Assembly: GCF_025753795.1 (NCBI RefSeq)
Contig: NZ_JAOWPS010000003.1
Coordinates: 186,001 to 250,000, forward strand
Source: Mesorhizobium sp. YC-39
GTDB lineage: Bacteria; Pseudomonadota; Alphaproteobacteria; Rhizobiales; Rhizobiaceae
Length of the DNA: 64,000 bases
Direction of reading: 5' to 3'
Below, piece after piece: positions 8,279-16,806 of this stretch (position 1 is its first letter; each line of letters opens with the position of its first letter). The notes under the pieces were generated by a model, which was given only the letters and a program-made list of their open reading frames with translations, was not told where the DNA came from and made no database searches. Position numbers and translations under genes: made by a program.

Positions 8279-9250
8279 TCAGTGGGCAAGCGGACCGGCG
8301 GCGAGAGCCGCAAGCTCTTTCCGAACCCATTCCAGAGTGCGCTCGATGCCGTCCTGATAGCCGGTCTTCGCTTCCCAGCCCGGCAGAACACGCCTGGCCA
8401 AGGTCAGGTCCGGACGCCTATTCGTCGGATCCTGAGGCAGTGGCGCATGGTGCTCGATGGAACAGCCGGGAACGAGCGAGCAAACGAATTTTGCGATCTG
8501 CAGCACGGACACCTCGCAATCGTTACCGATGTTCAGCGGGCCTTGGTATGAGAGGTCGTCGCGCCAGAAAAGCCGCTCCAGTCCGTCCACAATGTCGTCG
8601 ACATAGCCCCAGCTTCGCGATTGGGATCCGTCGCCATAGACGGTCAGGATACCGGTCGTCAGGGCCTGGTTTATGAAGTTCGAAATCGCGCGGCCGTCGT
8701 CAGTCCGGGTTCGCGGTCCATAGGTGTTGAAGAGCCTCGCCACGCGAACATCGAGGCCTTCGACACGTTGCGTCTCGAACAGCAGTGCTTCGGTACAGCG
8801 CTTGCTCTCGTCGTATGACGATCTGGGTCCGGTGCAATCCACGGAGCCCCTGTAGCTCTCGGGCTGTGGCGAAATCAGCGGATCGCCATAGACTTCCGAA
8901 GTCGAGGTGAAGCAGAAGCGGCCGCCCGGCTTGAGCAGCGGCAGAAGATTGATGGTCCCGCCGACATTGGCCTTGATGGTGCGGGCAGGCTCGCGCATGT
9001 ACCAGGTCGGCGACGCAGGTGAGGCAAGGTGAATGATCTCGTCGAAGCGCCGATCGGACCGAAAGCTCTCGACGTCCTGGATTTCCAGGCTCAGGCGCGG
9101 GTCGGTGATATGCGCAATGTTTTGCCGCGAGCCGGTCCACAGATTGTCGACGACAACCAAGGTCTCCAGATCGGCGCGCAGGAGCAGGCGGTCGATCAAA
9201 TGCGAGCCGATGAAGCCGCAGCCTCCGGAAACCAACACACTGCGCGCCAT
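8279..9250 (-). CDS. NAD-dependent epimerase/dehydratase, UDP-glucuronate decarboxylase-like
   Basis: A 323-residue short-chain dehydrogenase of the extended type. The NAD-binding Rossmann motif GGCGFIGSH lies near residue 9 and the catalytic YDESK about residue 145. SxSEVYG-type TSTSEVYGDP precedes it, and the C-terminal segment includes RSWGYVDDIVDGL. These features match UDP-glucuronate decarboxylase (UXS) and related nucleotide-sugar epimerases used for surface polysaccharide synthesis. The start at 9250 places the Rossmann motif near the N-terminus. The open frame reaches further upstream, but the extra residues do not resemble the family. It faces the importer operon tail to tail. Exact substrate is uncertain. 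Confidence 0.85.
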   Translation of the reverse strand: MARSVLVSGGCGFIGSHLIDRLLLRADLETLVVVDNLWTGSRQNIAHITDPRLSLEIQDVESFRSDRRFDEIIHLASPASPTWYMREPARTIKANVGGTINLLPLLKPGGRFCFTSTSEVYGDPLISPQPESYRGSVDCTGPRSSYDESKRCTEALLFETQRVEGLDVRVARLFNTYGPRTRTDDGRAISNFINQALTTGILTVYGDGSQSRSWGYVDDIVDGLERLFWRDDLSYQGPLNIGNDCEVSVLQIAKFVCSLVPGCSIEHHAPLPQDPTNRRPDLTLARRVLPGWEAKTGYQDGIERTLEWVRKELAALAAGPLAH

Positions 9251-9441
9251 GGAAACTTCAAGCCCTCTACGCCAGGCCATCCAAGGCCATGCGTCTATTC
9301 CGCCAAAGCGTGCATCTAGATCGCGACCGGCTGCAATTGCAATGAGCGACCGTGGCGTAGGCCGTGGGTCCACAGCGGAGAACCGCTAAAGCCTGTCCTG
9401 TCTGAAAGAATTCGTGCAGCGCGCTGCGGAGACTGGCAAAC

Positions 9442-9606
9442 TCACAGTGCCCTTTGCGGGCATGGCGTGCCGGCGGCGTCGCCGCAGCGTGAAGCCGTGG
9501 GCTGGGGTCGGAAACTCATTTCTTCGGACTGGCGCACCAGTTGGGCAAAGGCCAGGGCGAAACCTCCCAGCATCAGGAAGACGATAATTAGGCGTGCCAG
9601 TGGCAA
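9442..9606 (-). CDS. possible small single-pass membrane protein (TTG start)
   Basis: A 54-codon frame begins with TTG at 9606, eight bases after GAGG, and encodes one clear hydrophobic helix (LARLIIVFLMLGGFALAFAQ) followed by a short polar tail. The helix-plus-tail design and the Shine-Dalgarno match are typical of small membrane proteins that automatic gene callers miss because of length and start codon. Another frame covers the same bases on this strand but reads as arginine-rich nonsense. No family is recognised. It could be chance reading. Confidence 0.35.
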   Translation of the reverse strand: MPLARLIIVFLMLGGFALAFAQLVRQSEEMSFRPQPTASRCGDAAGTPCPQRAL

Positions 9607-9838
9607 TAGATTGGCCTCGACTGGTTAGCCCCCACGCCGCCCGTCCACTGTCGGCTAACATGATCGATCCGGCTTTACGAGAGCTTAAGCCTGGCCTTAA
9701 CCATCACATTCGCTTGTTGCCGCGACACGATGCGCGAACAATCGCCGCCAGCGCTTCAGCGCCTCCCTTTGCAGAAATGCCGGCCCATGCTACCCCGGCG
9801 CTGGCGCAGCCCCAGCAACCGGCCGCCATTCGGGAGCC

Positions 9839-10612
9839 ATGAGCAAAGCCGCCAGCCCTTTCGCCTTCGTCTCCTCCGGCACCCCCGACGCCAATGCGGC
9901 GCTGGAGAGCCTTTCGGCGCGCTATGGCCAGGCATCCGTCGAGGAGGCCGGGATCGTCGTTGCGCTGGGCGGCGACGGTTTTCTGCTGCAGACTTTGCGT
10001 GACACGATGAGCACGGGAAAGCAGGTCTACGGCATGAACCGTGGCACGATCGGCTTCCTGATGAATGAATACCGCGCCGGCGGCCTGGCGGAGCGCATTG
10101 CCGCAGCCGTCGCCGAAACAATCCGTCCGCTGGAGATGTTGGCGGTAACGCATCAGGGTGAGACCGTCTCGGCGCTGGCGATCAACGAGGTCGCGCTGTG
10201 GCGCCAATCCTACCAGACGGCCAAGATCCGCATTACCGTGGACGAGCAGGAACGGCTGGAGGAGTTGAACTGCGATGGCGTGATGATCGCGACGCCGGCC
10301 GGTTCGACCGCCTATAATCTGTCAGCTCACGGGCCGATCCTGCCACTCGACGCGCCGCTGCTGGCGCTGACTCCGGTCAGCCCGTTTCGTCCGCGCCGCT
10401 GGCGCGGCGCGCTGCTGTCCAACAAGGCAACTGTGCGCTTCGACATCCTGGAGCCGGAAAAGCGGCCGGTGAACGCCGCCGCCGACCACACCGAAGTCAA
10501 GGCGGTGACCTCGGTCACGGTCAGGGAATCACCGAACGCGACGGCGACGCTGCTGTTCGATCCCAACCATTCGTGGAACGAACGCATCCTTGCCGAGCAG
10601 TTCCGCTATTGA
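9839..10612 (+). CDS. nadK: NAD kinase
   Basis: A 257-residue enzyme that phosphorylates NAD to NADP using ATP. The GGDG motif is present as VALGGDGFLLQ near residue 45, together with the NE/D segment AINEVALWR and the conserved TPAGSTAYNLSAHGPI in the C-terminal beta-sandwich. The length fits the short alphaproteobacterial NadK form, which lacks the N-terminal extension of enterobacterial enzymes. The gene stands alone, with a promoter-like element and the DEAD-box helicase gene downstream. Confidence 0.95.
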   Translation: MSKAASPFAFVSSGTPDANAALESLSARYGQASVEEAGIVVALGGDGFLLQTLRDTMSTGKQVYGMNRGTIGFLMNEYRAGGLAERIAAAVAETIRPLEMLAVTHQGETVSALAINEVALWRQSYQTAKIRITVDEQERLEELNCDGVMIATPAGSTAYNLSAHGPILPLDAPLLALTPVSPFRPRRWRGALLSNKATVRFDILEPEKRPVNAAADHTEVKAVTSVTVRESPNATATLLFDPNHSWNERILAEQFRY

Positions 10613-10691
10613 AGCGGCGCATGTCCATCACCAATTAAGCGTCGCGATTAAGGTTACGACTTCACAATCGTGCCGCTCCCGGCTGTTTCTG

Positions 10692-10719
10692 TTGACAAAT
10701 CGCGGGCTTCCGCCTATCG
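10692..10719 (+). promoter_or_regulatory. sigma-70-type promoter candidate for the DEAD-box helicase gene
   Basis: TTGACA at 10692-10697 is followed after 16 bases by CTATCG at 10714-10719, close to the alphaproteobacterial housekeeping consensus (TTGAC and CTATAT-like). The helicase start codon at 10801 would then lie behind a leader of about 75 bases, as often seen for cold-induced helicase genes. It is assigned by eye only. Confidence 0.45.
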
Positions 10720-10800
10720 CAATGCACAATATCGCAGGCGCGTGGCGCTTGCCGCGACGGCTACCGTTGCGCCCCCGAACCAGCCAAAGACAGCCAACAC

Positions 10801-12414
<1,614 letters not shown>

Positions 12415-12427
12415 TTTCTGTTTCGCA

Positions 12428-12453
12428 AGGCAAGCCGACCACCCGGCTTGCCT
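12428..12453. terminator. bidirectional hairpin between convergent genes
   Basis: GGCAAGCCG at 12429-12437 pairs perfectly with CGGCTTGCC at 12444-12452 across a six-base loop. It lies between the helicase stop and the convergent stop at 12477 and can serve both strands. The T-tract is poor, so it may act weakly. Confidence 0.5.
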
Positions 12454-12476
12454 CCTCTGGTGACCTCGTGGCGCCG

Positions 12477-13085
12477 TCACATCGGTCCCGGCATCATCTT
12501 GGTCGGTTTCTCCAGCATCGGAAACTCGGCCCTGTTGCATTTCACGTTCGGGTTCGTCGGGCTGAACATGCCGTTCGGGTTATCTCTGAACAGCCAGGCG
12601 TGAAGATCGTAGTGGACGAACTCCTTCGGGATAAGGGGATAGTGCCCCTCCATCGGTCCCTGGAAGGTCTGGCCAAAGAGTTTTGGAGGTTCCTTGGTGT
12701 CTGGCGTCAAAGGTACCAGCCATTCGACCGCGACCAGGCGAAGGCCTTTCTTGGTCGGTTCGTAGATCAGCACATTTGGGCGCATCGGGTCGAGTTTCTG
12801 GCCGACGCTGGGGACATTGACGAAATGGATGCCCATGGCGCCCTTCGGGTAATCCATCGCGCCGGGTATCTTTTCTCCGCTGTAGTAGACGCAGCCAACG
12901 GTCGACAGATAGAGGTCGCGAACGGCGGCCGTGTAATCCTCATATTTGGCCAGCGATTTTTTCAAGGCTTCGATATCGGCCTTGTTCGCGTCTTCGGCCT
13001 GGGCCGTGGCCATGCCAAGCCATGCGCCAATGACACCTGTCAAAACGAGGACGCCGCAACGCCCAAGGCGAGTTTTTCTTGTCAT
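12477..13085 (-). CDS. exported protein of unknown function
   Basis: A 202-residue protein starting at ATG 13085, five bases after GGAGG. A signal peptide covers about residues 1-30 (VLVLTGVIGAWLGMATAQA). The mature part carries two cysteines (STVGCVYYSGEK and NVKC) that could form a disulfide, and a conserved-looking HYDLHAWLFRDNPNGMF segment. I do not recognise a named domain. Similar wording occurs in rhizobial hypothetical periplasmic proteins, so it is likely a genuine gene. No operon partner is seen; the next minus-strand gene starts upstream beyond a repeat and a terminator. Confidence 0.8.
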   Translation of the reverse strand: MTRKTRLGRCGVLVLTGVIGAWLGMATAQAEDANKADIEALKKSLAKYEDYTAAVRDLYLSTVGCVYYSGEKIPGAMDYPKGAMGIHFVNVPSVGQKLDPMRPNVLIYEPTKKGLRLVAVEWLVPLTPDTKEPPKLFGQTFQGPMEGHYPLIPKEFVHYDLHAWLFRDNPNGMFSPTNPNVKCNRAEFPMLEKPTKMMPGPM

Positions 13086-13250
13086 GCATTCCTCCCAGAT
13101 TTTTCTGATCTGGCCGTGCAAGACCGAGGCGTCAAAGATGTTGATTGCGCGGCCGATTTTTACCGCCTCATCCCCTCCGGAACAGCGTCGATGCTAATCC
13201 TTTCCACGGCTGCGGGAAAGCGGTTCGTTAGAACTAACTAATGCTCTTTG

Positions 13251-13329
13251 TTTTAGCATGTCGTTGCGCCAAAACCGCTGCACACCCTCGGGTCAAGCCC
13301 GAGGGCATGCTTTTGGGCGCATGCATTAA
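13251..13329. repeat. palindromic intergenic repeat, copy A (long form)
   Basis: This element begins with GCATGTCGTTGCGCC and ends with GGGCGCATGCATTA, so its two ends are near inverted copies of each other. Its centre reads CAAAACCGCTGCACAC followed by a 9-bp inner hairpin (CCCTCGGGT / GCCCGAGGG). The same design recurs at 44467, 46085 and 47887. It lies between genes and has no coding content. Confidence 0.85.
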
Positions 13330-13368
13330 GGGCGGTTGGGCTGAAGAGCGCAAACGTTCATCCGAACA

Positions 13369-13394
13369 AAAACGGCCCCGCAGGGGGCCGTTTT
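13369..13394 (-). terminator. intrinsic terminator of the OmpA-lipoprotein gene
   Basis: AAAACGGCCCC (13369-13379) pairs perfectly with GGGGCCGTTTT (13384-13394) around a four-base loop. Read on the minus strand it lies 20 bases past the stop of the OmpA-family gene and ends in a run of T, so it is a strong rho-independent terminator. Confidence 0.85.
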
Positions 13395-13414
13395 CGCATT
13401 TGGTGCTGAATTGC

Positions 13415-14065
13415 TCAGGTGAGCGGCGAAAGCTGGATCTCGACGCGGCGGTTCTGCGCGCGGCCCTCGGCTGTGGCATTTGAGGCGATCGGGCGCGTCT
13501 TGCCGAAGCCGGTGACGGCGAAGCGGCGGGAATCGACGCCCTGCCCTGACAGATAGTTGGCCACCGCCAAAGCGCGACGCTGCGAGAGGTCAAAATTGTG
13601 CTCGGCGCTACCAGTCGAATCAGTGTGGCCGAATACGTCGACAGTGGTCTGCTTGAACTTCTTCAGCACAAGCGCCACCGAATTCAGGACGGGATAGAAA
13701 CCGGGCTTCACTGCATCCTGGTCGACATTGAAGGTGATGTCGGACGGCATGTTGAGGATGATCTGGTCGCCGGTGCGGGTGACGCTGACGCCGGTGCCTT
13801 CGAGTTGCCGGCGCAGTTCGGCCTCGTTCTGGTCCATGGTGGCGCCGATGGCGCCGCCGGCAAGCGCCCCGATACCCGCGCCGATCAGCGCGTTGCGGCG
13901 ATCATTGCCGCCGGCAAGCAGGCCAACGCCCGCGCCGGCAAGCGCGCCGAGACCGACGCCGGCCGCGGTGTTGGAGATCTTCTGATCTCCCGTATACGGA
14001 TCGGTGGTGGTGCAGGCGCTCACGAGTACAGCCGTCGCCACAACGACGAGCACAGTCTTTTTCAT
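13415..14065 (-). CDS. OmpA family lipoprotein with glycine zipper (YiaD type)
   Basis: A 216-residue outer-membrane lipoprotein. The signal peptide ends in a lipobox, LVSAC, near residue 18. A glycine-zipper region (GAGIGALAGGAIG and neighbours, ~35-85) follows, then an OmpA C-terminal peptidoglycan-binding domain (~105-216) with VDVFGHTDSTGSAEHN and LSQRRALAVANYL. It should tether the outer membrane to peptidoglycan. The ATG at 14065 is chosen because it opens the lysine-rich signal peptide MKKT. The longer open frame upstream has no signal-like character. A clear terminator follows. Confidence 0.93.
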   Translation of the reverse strand: MKKTVLVVVATAVLVSACTTTDPYTGDQKISNTAAGVGLGALAGAGVGLLAGGNDRRNALIGAGIGALAGGAIGATMDQNEAELRRQLEGTGVSVTRTGDQIILNMPSDITFNVDQDAVKPGFYPVLNSVALVLKKFKQTTVDVFGHTDSTGSAEHNFDLSQRRALAVANYLSGQGVDSRRFAVTGFGKTRPIASNATAEGRAQNRRVEIQLSPLT

Positions 14066-14224
14066 TTGGGTAGTCCCTCTCCAAACCGCGGTCGCGCCAA
14101 AGGCGCGCCAAATCAGCCCTTCCTGTCTCGTTGTAACATGAAATGCGGCGAAAAGCGGAACGGGAAAAGCGGCTGGCCATGGCTTTTCCCGGCTCAATCC
14201 GCGGCCGCTGCGTGAGGCGATCGG

Positions 14225-14593
14225 CTACCAGAGATTCTTGCCGTCGATGACGACGACTTCGACCTTGTCGAGGTCGAAATCGTCGAACAAGCGCGAATTC
14301 ACGCTGACCTTGGGATTGTCGAAATCCGGCTGGCCGGTCGACCAGTCCGGCGTTTCGGTGAAGGTGCCGCAGCCACAGGTGGCGCAGAAACCGTGCTTTA
14401 CGGTTTTCGATCCCCACCGATAGAAGGAGACATTATCGAGCGGGCTGGTGAGCTTGAACTGGGAAGGGGTGTAGTAGGCCCACAACGAACCGCGCTTCGA
14501 GCAGAAGGAACAGGTGCATTGCGTTACGGTTTGCGGTGCCTGCGAAACCTCGAATGTCGTCGCCTTGCAGTGGCAACTTGCCTTGATGACCAT
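14225..14593 (-). CDS. GFA (CENP-V/Gfa) family zinc-binding protein
   Basis: A 122-residue protein of the glutathione-dependent formaldehyde-activating (GFA) fold. Zinc ligands are visible as SCHCKA near residue 7, CTCSFCSKRG near 30 and CATCGCGTF near 70. The family includes S-(hydroxymethyl)glutathione synthase, but most short members have no proven activity, so formaldehyde chemistry should not be assumed. The ATG at 14593 follows GAGGGA by about six bases. It stands alone between the OmpA lipoprotein gene and a palindromic repeat. Confidence 0.88.
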   Translation of the reverse strand: MVIKASCHCKATTFEVSQAPQTVTQCTCSFCSKRGSLWAYYTPSQFKLTSPLDNVSFYRWGSKTVKHGFCATCGCGTFTETPDWSTGQPDFDNPKVSVNSRLFDDFDLDKVEVVVIDGKNLW

Positions 14594-14781
14594 GAAAAAG
14601 TCCCTCGCGCTTGTCCGCCGCACCCGAAGGCGACAAGGCACCATAGACGAGCCGTCCTGACAACCCTGCGTCAACAGCCCGTGGCCGAGGGCATCCGCCT
14701 GTCGCATCGGCCCGAAAATCGAAATCGATTTTTGCTGCGCTGACCTTCGGTTCGGAAAGCACGATGCGTAGATTCAAAGTG

Positions 14782-14825
14782 TTAGAGCGCACTTCGTGCG
14801 TCCAAGTGGACGCACGTCGCTCTAA
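14782..14825. repeat. palindromic intergenic repeat, second family
   Basis: TTAGAGCG at 14782-14789 and CGCTCTAA at 14818-14825 form the outer stem; CGTGCGTCC and GGACGCACG form the inner stem with AAGT as the loop. A five-base asymmetry (CACTT) interrupts the left arm. Similar elements are common between genes in rhizobial chromosomes. It lies just past the stop of the exported Cys-rich protein gene and could also act as a transcript end. Confidence 0.8.
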
Positions 14826-14830
14826 TGCGC

Positions 14831-15208
14831 TCAGTAGGAGCGCGGCGGCACGAACAGGCAGATGGTCTTGCCGGCGTCGAGGCCAGCCTGATGAGCGCAC
14901 CAGTGGAACTCGCCATCCGGGCTGTCCTTGACCCGCTTGTCGGTCATGGGAACAACCTCGCCCGTGCCGGCAATCACATAGCCCTCAGGTTTTTCCAGGA
15001 CTTCGCCCGTATGGGTCGTGCGGCAATCATAATTCGCACAGCAGGCGAATGGATAGCTCCAGCCTTGCGGCATCGCCGCGGTCGGCGTGGCATCGTGTGC
15101 AAACGCAGGCGCCGTCAGCACCGCGATCGCCCCGGTTGTGAACAAGGAGAACAAGAGTCGGCCCGCCGTTTGTACGGCTGAAGCCGATCGGGTCATTGAA
15201 GCAGGCAT
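14831..15208 (-). CDS. small exported cysteine-rich protein of unknown function
   Basis: A 125-residue protein with an N-terminal signal peptide (~1-38, ending TAPAFA-HD). The mature part holds five cysteines in the pattern FACCANYDCRTT, FHWCAHQAG and TICLFVPP, suggesting disulfides or metal binding in the periplasm. It resembles hypothetical proteins of rhizobia, but I know no named domain for it. ATG at 15208 is used; an in-frame ATG four codons later is possible. The Cys pattern and signal peptide make it a real gene. Confidence 0.75.
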   Translation of the reverse strand: MPASMTRSASAVQTAGRLLFSLFTTGAIAVLTAPAFAHDATPTAAMPQGWSYPFACCANYDCRTTHTGEVLEKPEGYVIAGTGEVVPMTDKRVKDSPDGEFHWCAHQAGLDAGKTICLFVPPRSY

Positions 15209-15563
15209 GGGCGCAGTCCTATCACACGAGTTATCAAGCGTTTCGCTTGCCCCGCCCAGAACGTGTCTTCCCAGTAGCCGGATCGTCAGGTCGCAGATAT
15301 GCCGCGTCCGGCCATAAATGCTTTTACTCCCAAGCCCTGGATGCTGGGCTGATTCCTTGGTTGGCGCAAGAAATTGCTGATACTTCAGCCCAACAACCGA
15401 CTGCGCATCAATTCCGGAAACCGCAAACGGTTCCGGAGAGGATCACGCGAACGATCAAATATTAGAACATACTGTTATGAGCCGTTTTCGGCACTCGGCT
15501 TTAAATCCGAAACCGAGCCGGCTTGCTCGACGACATGGCGGTCGAGAGGCCGCAAACCGGCCG
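15209..15563. other. 355-bp stretch between prfB and the exported Cys-rich protein gene
   Basis: It contains no convincing reading frame on either strand. It must hold the promoter of the minus-strand gene that starts at 15208 and the end of the prfB transcript. Short inverted stretches occur (AGCCC/GGGCT near 15340, and GGCCG/CGGCC near 15551), but none has a proper T-tract. Confidence 0.5.
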
Positions 15564-16695
15564 TCAGTCGATGTCAGCCACCGCTTCGCCAGCGCCGCCC
15601 TCGATGCGCTGCGACAGCGAGGCTTCCATGAAATCGTCGAGGTCGCCATCCAGCACGCTCGACGGGCTTGTGCTCTCGACGCCGGTGCGCAGATCCTTCA
15701 CCAACTGATAGGGCTGCAGCACGTAGGAGCGGATCTGGTGGCCCCAGCCGATATCGCTCTTCGACGCTTCGGTGGCATTGGCCACCGCCTCGCGCTTCTT
15801 CAACTCTTCCTCGTAGAGTCGCGAGCGCAGCATCTCCCAGGCTTTCGCCTTGTTCTTGTGCTGGGAGCGTTCAGCCTGGCAGGCGACCGCGATGCCGGTG
15901 GCGAGATGGGTGATGCGGACCGCCGAATCGGTGGTGTTGACGTGCTGGCCGCCCGATCCGGACGACCGATAGGTGTCGATGCGGACATCGGATTCGGAAA
16001 CGTCGATCTCGATCGTGTCGTCGATGACGGGATAGACCCAGACGCTGGCGAAAGACGTGTGGCGGCGCGCGTTGCTGTCATAGGGGGAAATGCGCACGAG
16101 ACGGTGGACACCGGATTCCGTCTTCAGCCATCCATAGGCGTTGTGGCCCTTGATCAGCAGCGTGGCGGACTTGATGCCGGCTTCTTCGCCGTCATGCACT
16201 TCCAGCACCTCCACCTTGAAGCGCCGCCGCTCGGCCCAGCGCGTGTACATGCGCAGAAGCATCGAAGCCCAGTCCTGGCTCTCGGTGCCGCCGGCGCCGG
16301 CATGGATTTCGAGATAGCTGTCGTTGGCGTCCGCCTCGCCCGAAAGCAGCGTTTCGATCTGGCGAGCCTTTGCTTCGCCGCGCATCGAGCGGATCGAAGC
16401 TTCAGCCTCGGCGACGACGCTCTCGTCGCCCTCTTCCTCGCCAAGCTGAATCAGGCCAACATTGTCGTCCAGCGCCTGGGTGAGGCCTTTGACCGCCGCG
16501 ATGCCTTCCTCCAGACCTTGGCGTTCGCGCATTAGCTTCTGCGCTTCCAAAGGTTCGTTCCAGAGACTCGAATCCTCGGCGCGCACATTCAGGTATTCAA
16601 GCCGCTTTATGGCCTGATCCCAGTCAAAGATGCCTCCTCAGCAGGGTTATCGCCTGCCTGATTTCGTCGACGATGTTTTGCGTTTCCGCGCGCAT
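15564..16695 (-). CDS. prfB: peptide chain release factor 2, made by programmed +1 frameshift
   Basis: RF2 recognises UGA and UAA and releases the finished peptide. Translation begins at ATG 16695, reads 23 codons and meets an in-frame TGA at 16624-16626. A +1 shift at CTT-TGA continues in a frame of 353 codons, giving 376 residues, the normal RF2 length. Visible are the GGQ catalytic loop (SSGSGGQHVNTTDSAV) and, in the codon-recognition position, SPY (RLVRISPYDSNARRH) in place of the usual SPF. Calling the gene from the later frame alone loses the N-terminus. It is the last gene of the amiC-PBP1A-prfB group. Confidence 0.95.
16623..16638 (-). promoter_or_regulatory. prfB: programmed +1 frameshift site of prfB
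   Basis: Read on the minus strand the bases are AGGAGGCATCTTTGAC. They comprise a Shine-Dalgarno-like AGGAGG, a three-base spacer, the slippery CTT, the in-frame TGA and a C after it. This is the known RF2 autoregulatory arrangement of E. coli (AGGGGG, TAT, CTTTGAC). When RF2 is scarce, the ribosome pauses at UGA and slips to make more RF2. Confidence 0.95.
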
Positions 16696-16767
16696 GGCTG
16701 GTCGTTCTGTCCTGTTGGTGAGTCGGCGCGATACATAGGGACGACGCTGTCGCCTGTAAAGCGAAAT

Positions 16768-16787
16768 GGCCGGCTCGAAAGCCGGCC
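16768..16787 (-). terminator. hairpin after the PBP1A gene
   Basis: GGCCGGCT (16768-16775) and AGCCGGCC (16780-16787) pair perfectly around CGAA, a stable tetraloop. It lies about 20 bases past the PBP1A stop on the minus strand. The following bases (ATTTCGC) are only moderately T-rich, so it may attenuate rather than stop reading into prfB. Confidence 0.55.
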
Positions 16788-16806
16788 CCACGCCATGTCA
16801 CTGATA

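Noticed and set aside
15477..16535. A 352-codon plus-strand frame opposite prfB.
   Set aside because: prfB is certain; the opposite frame shows no domain or ribosome-binding site.
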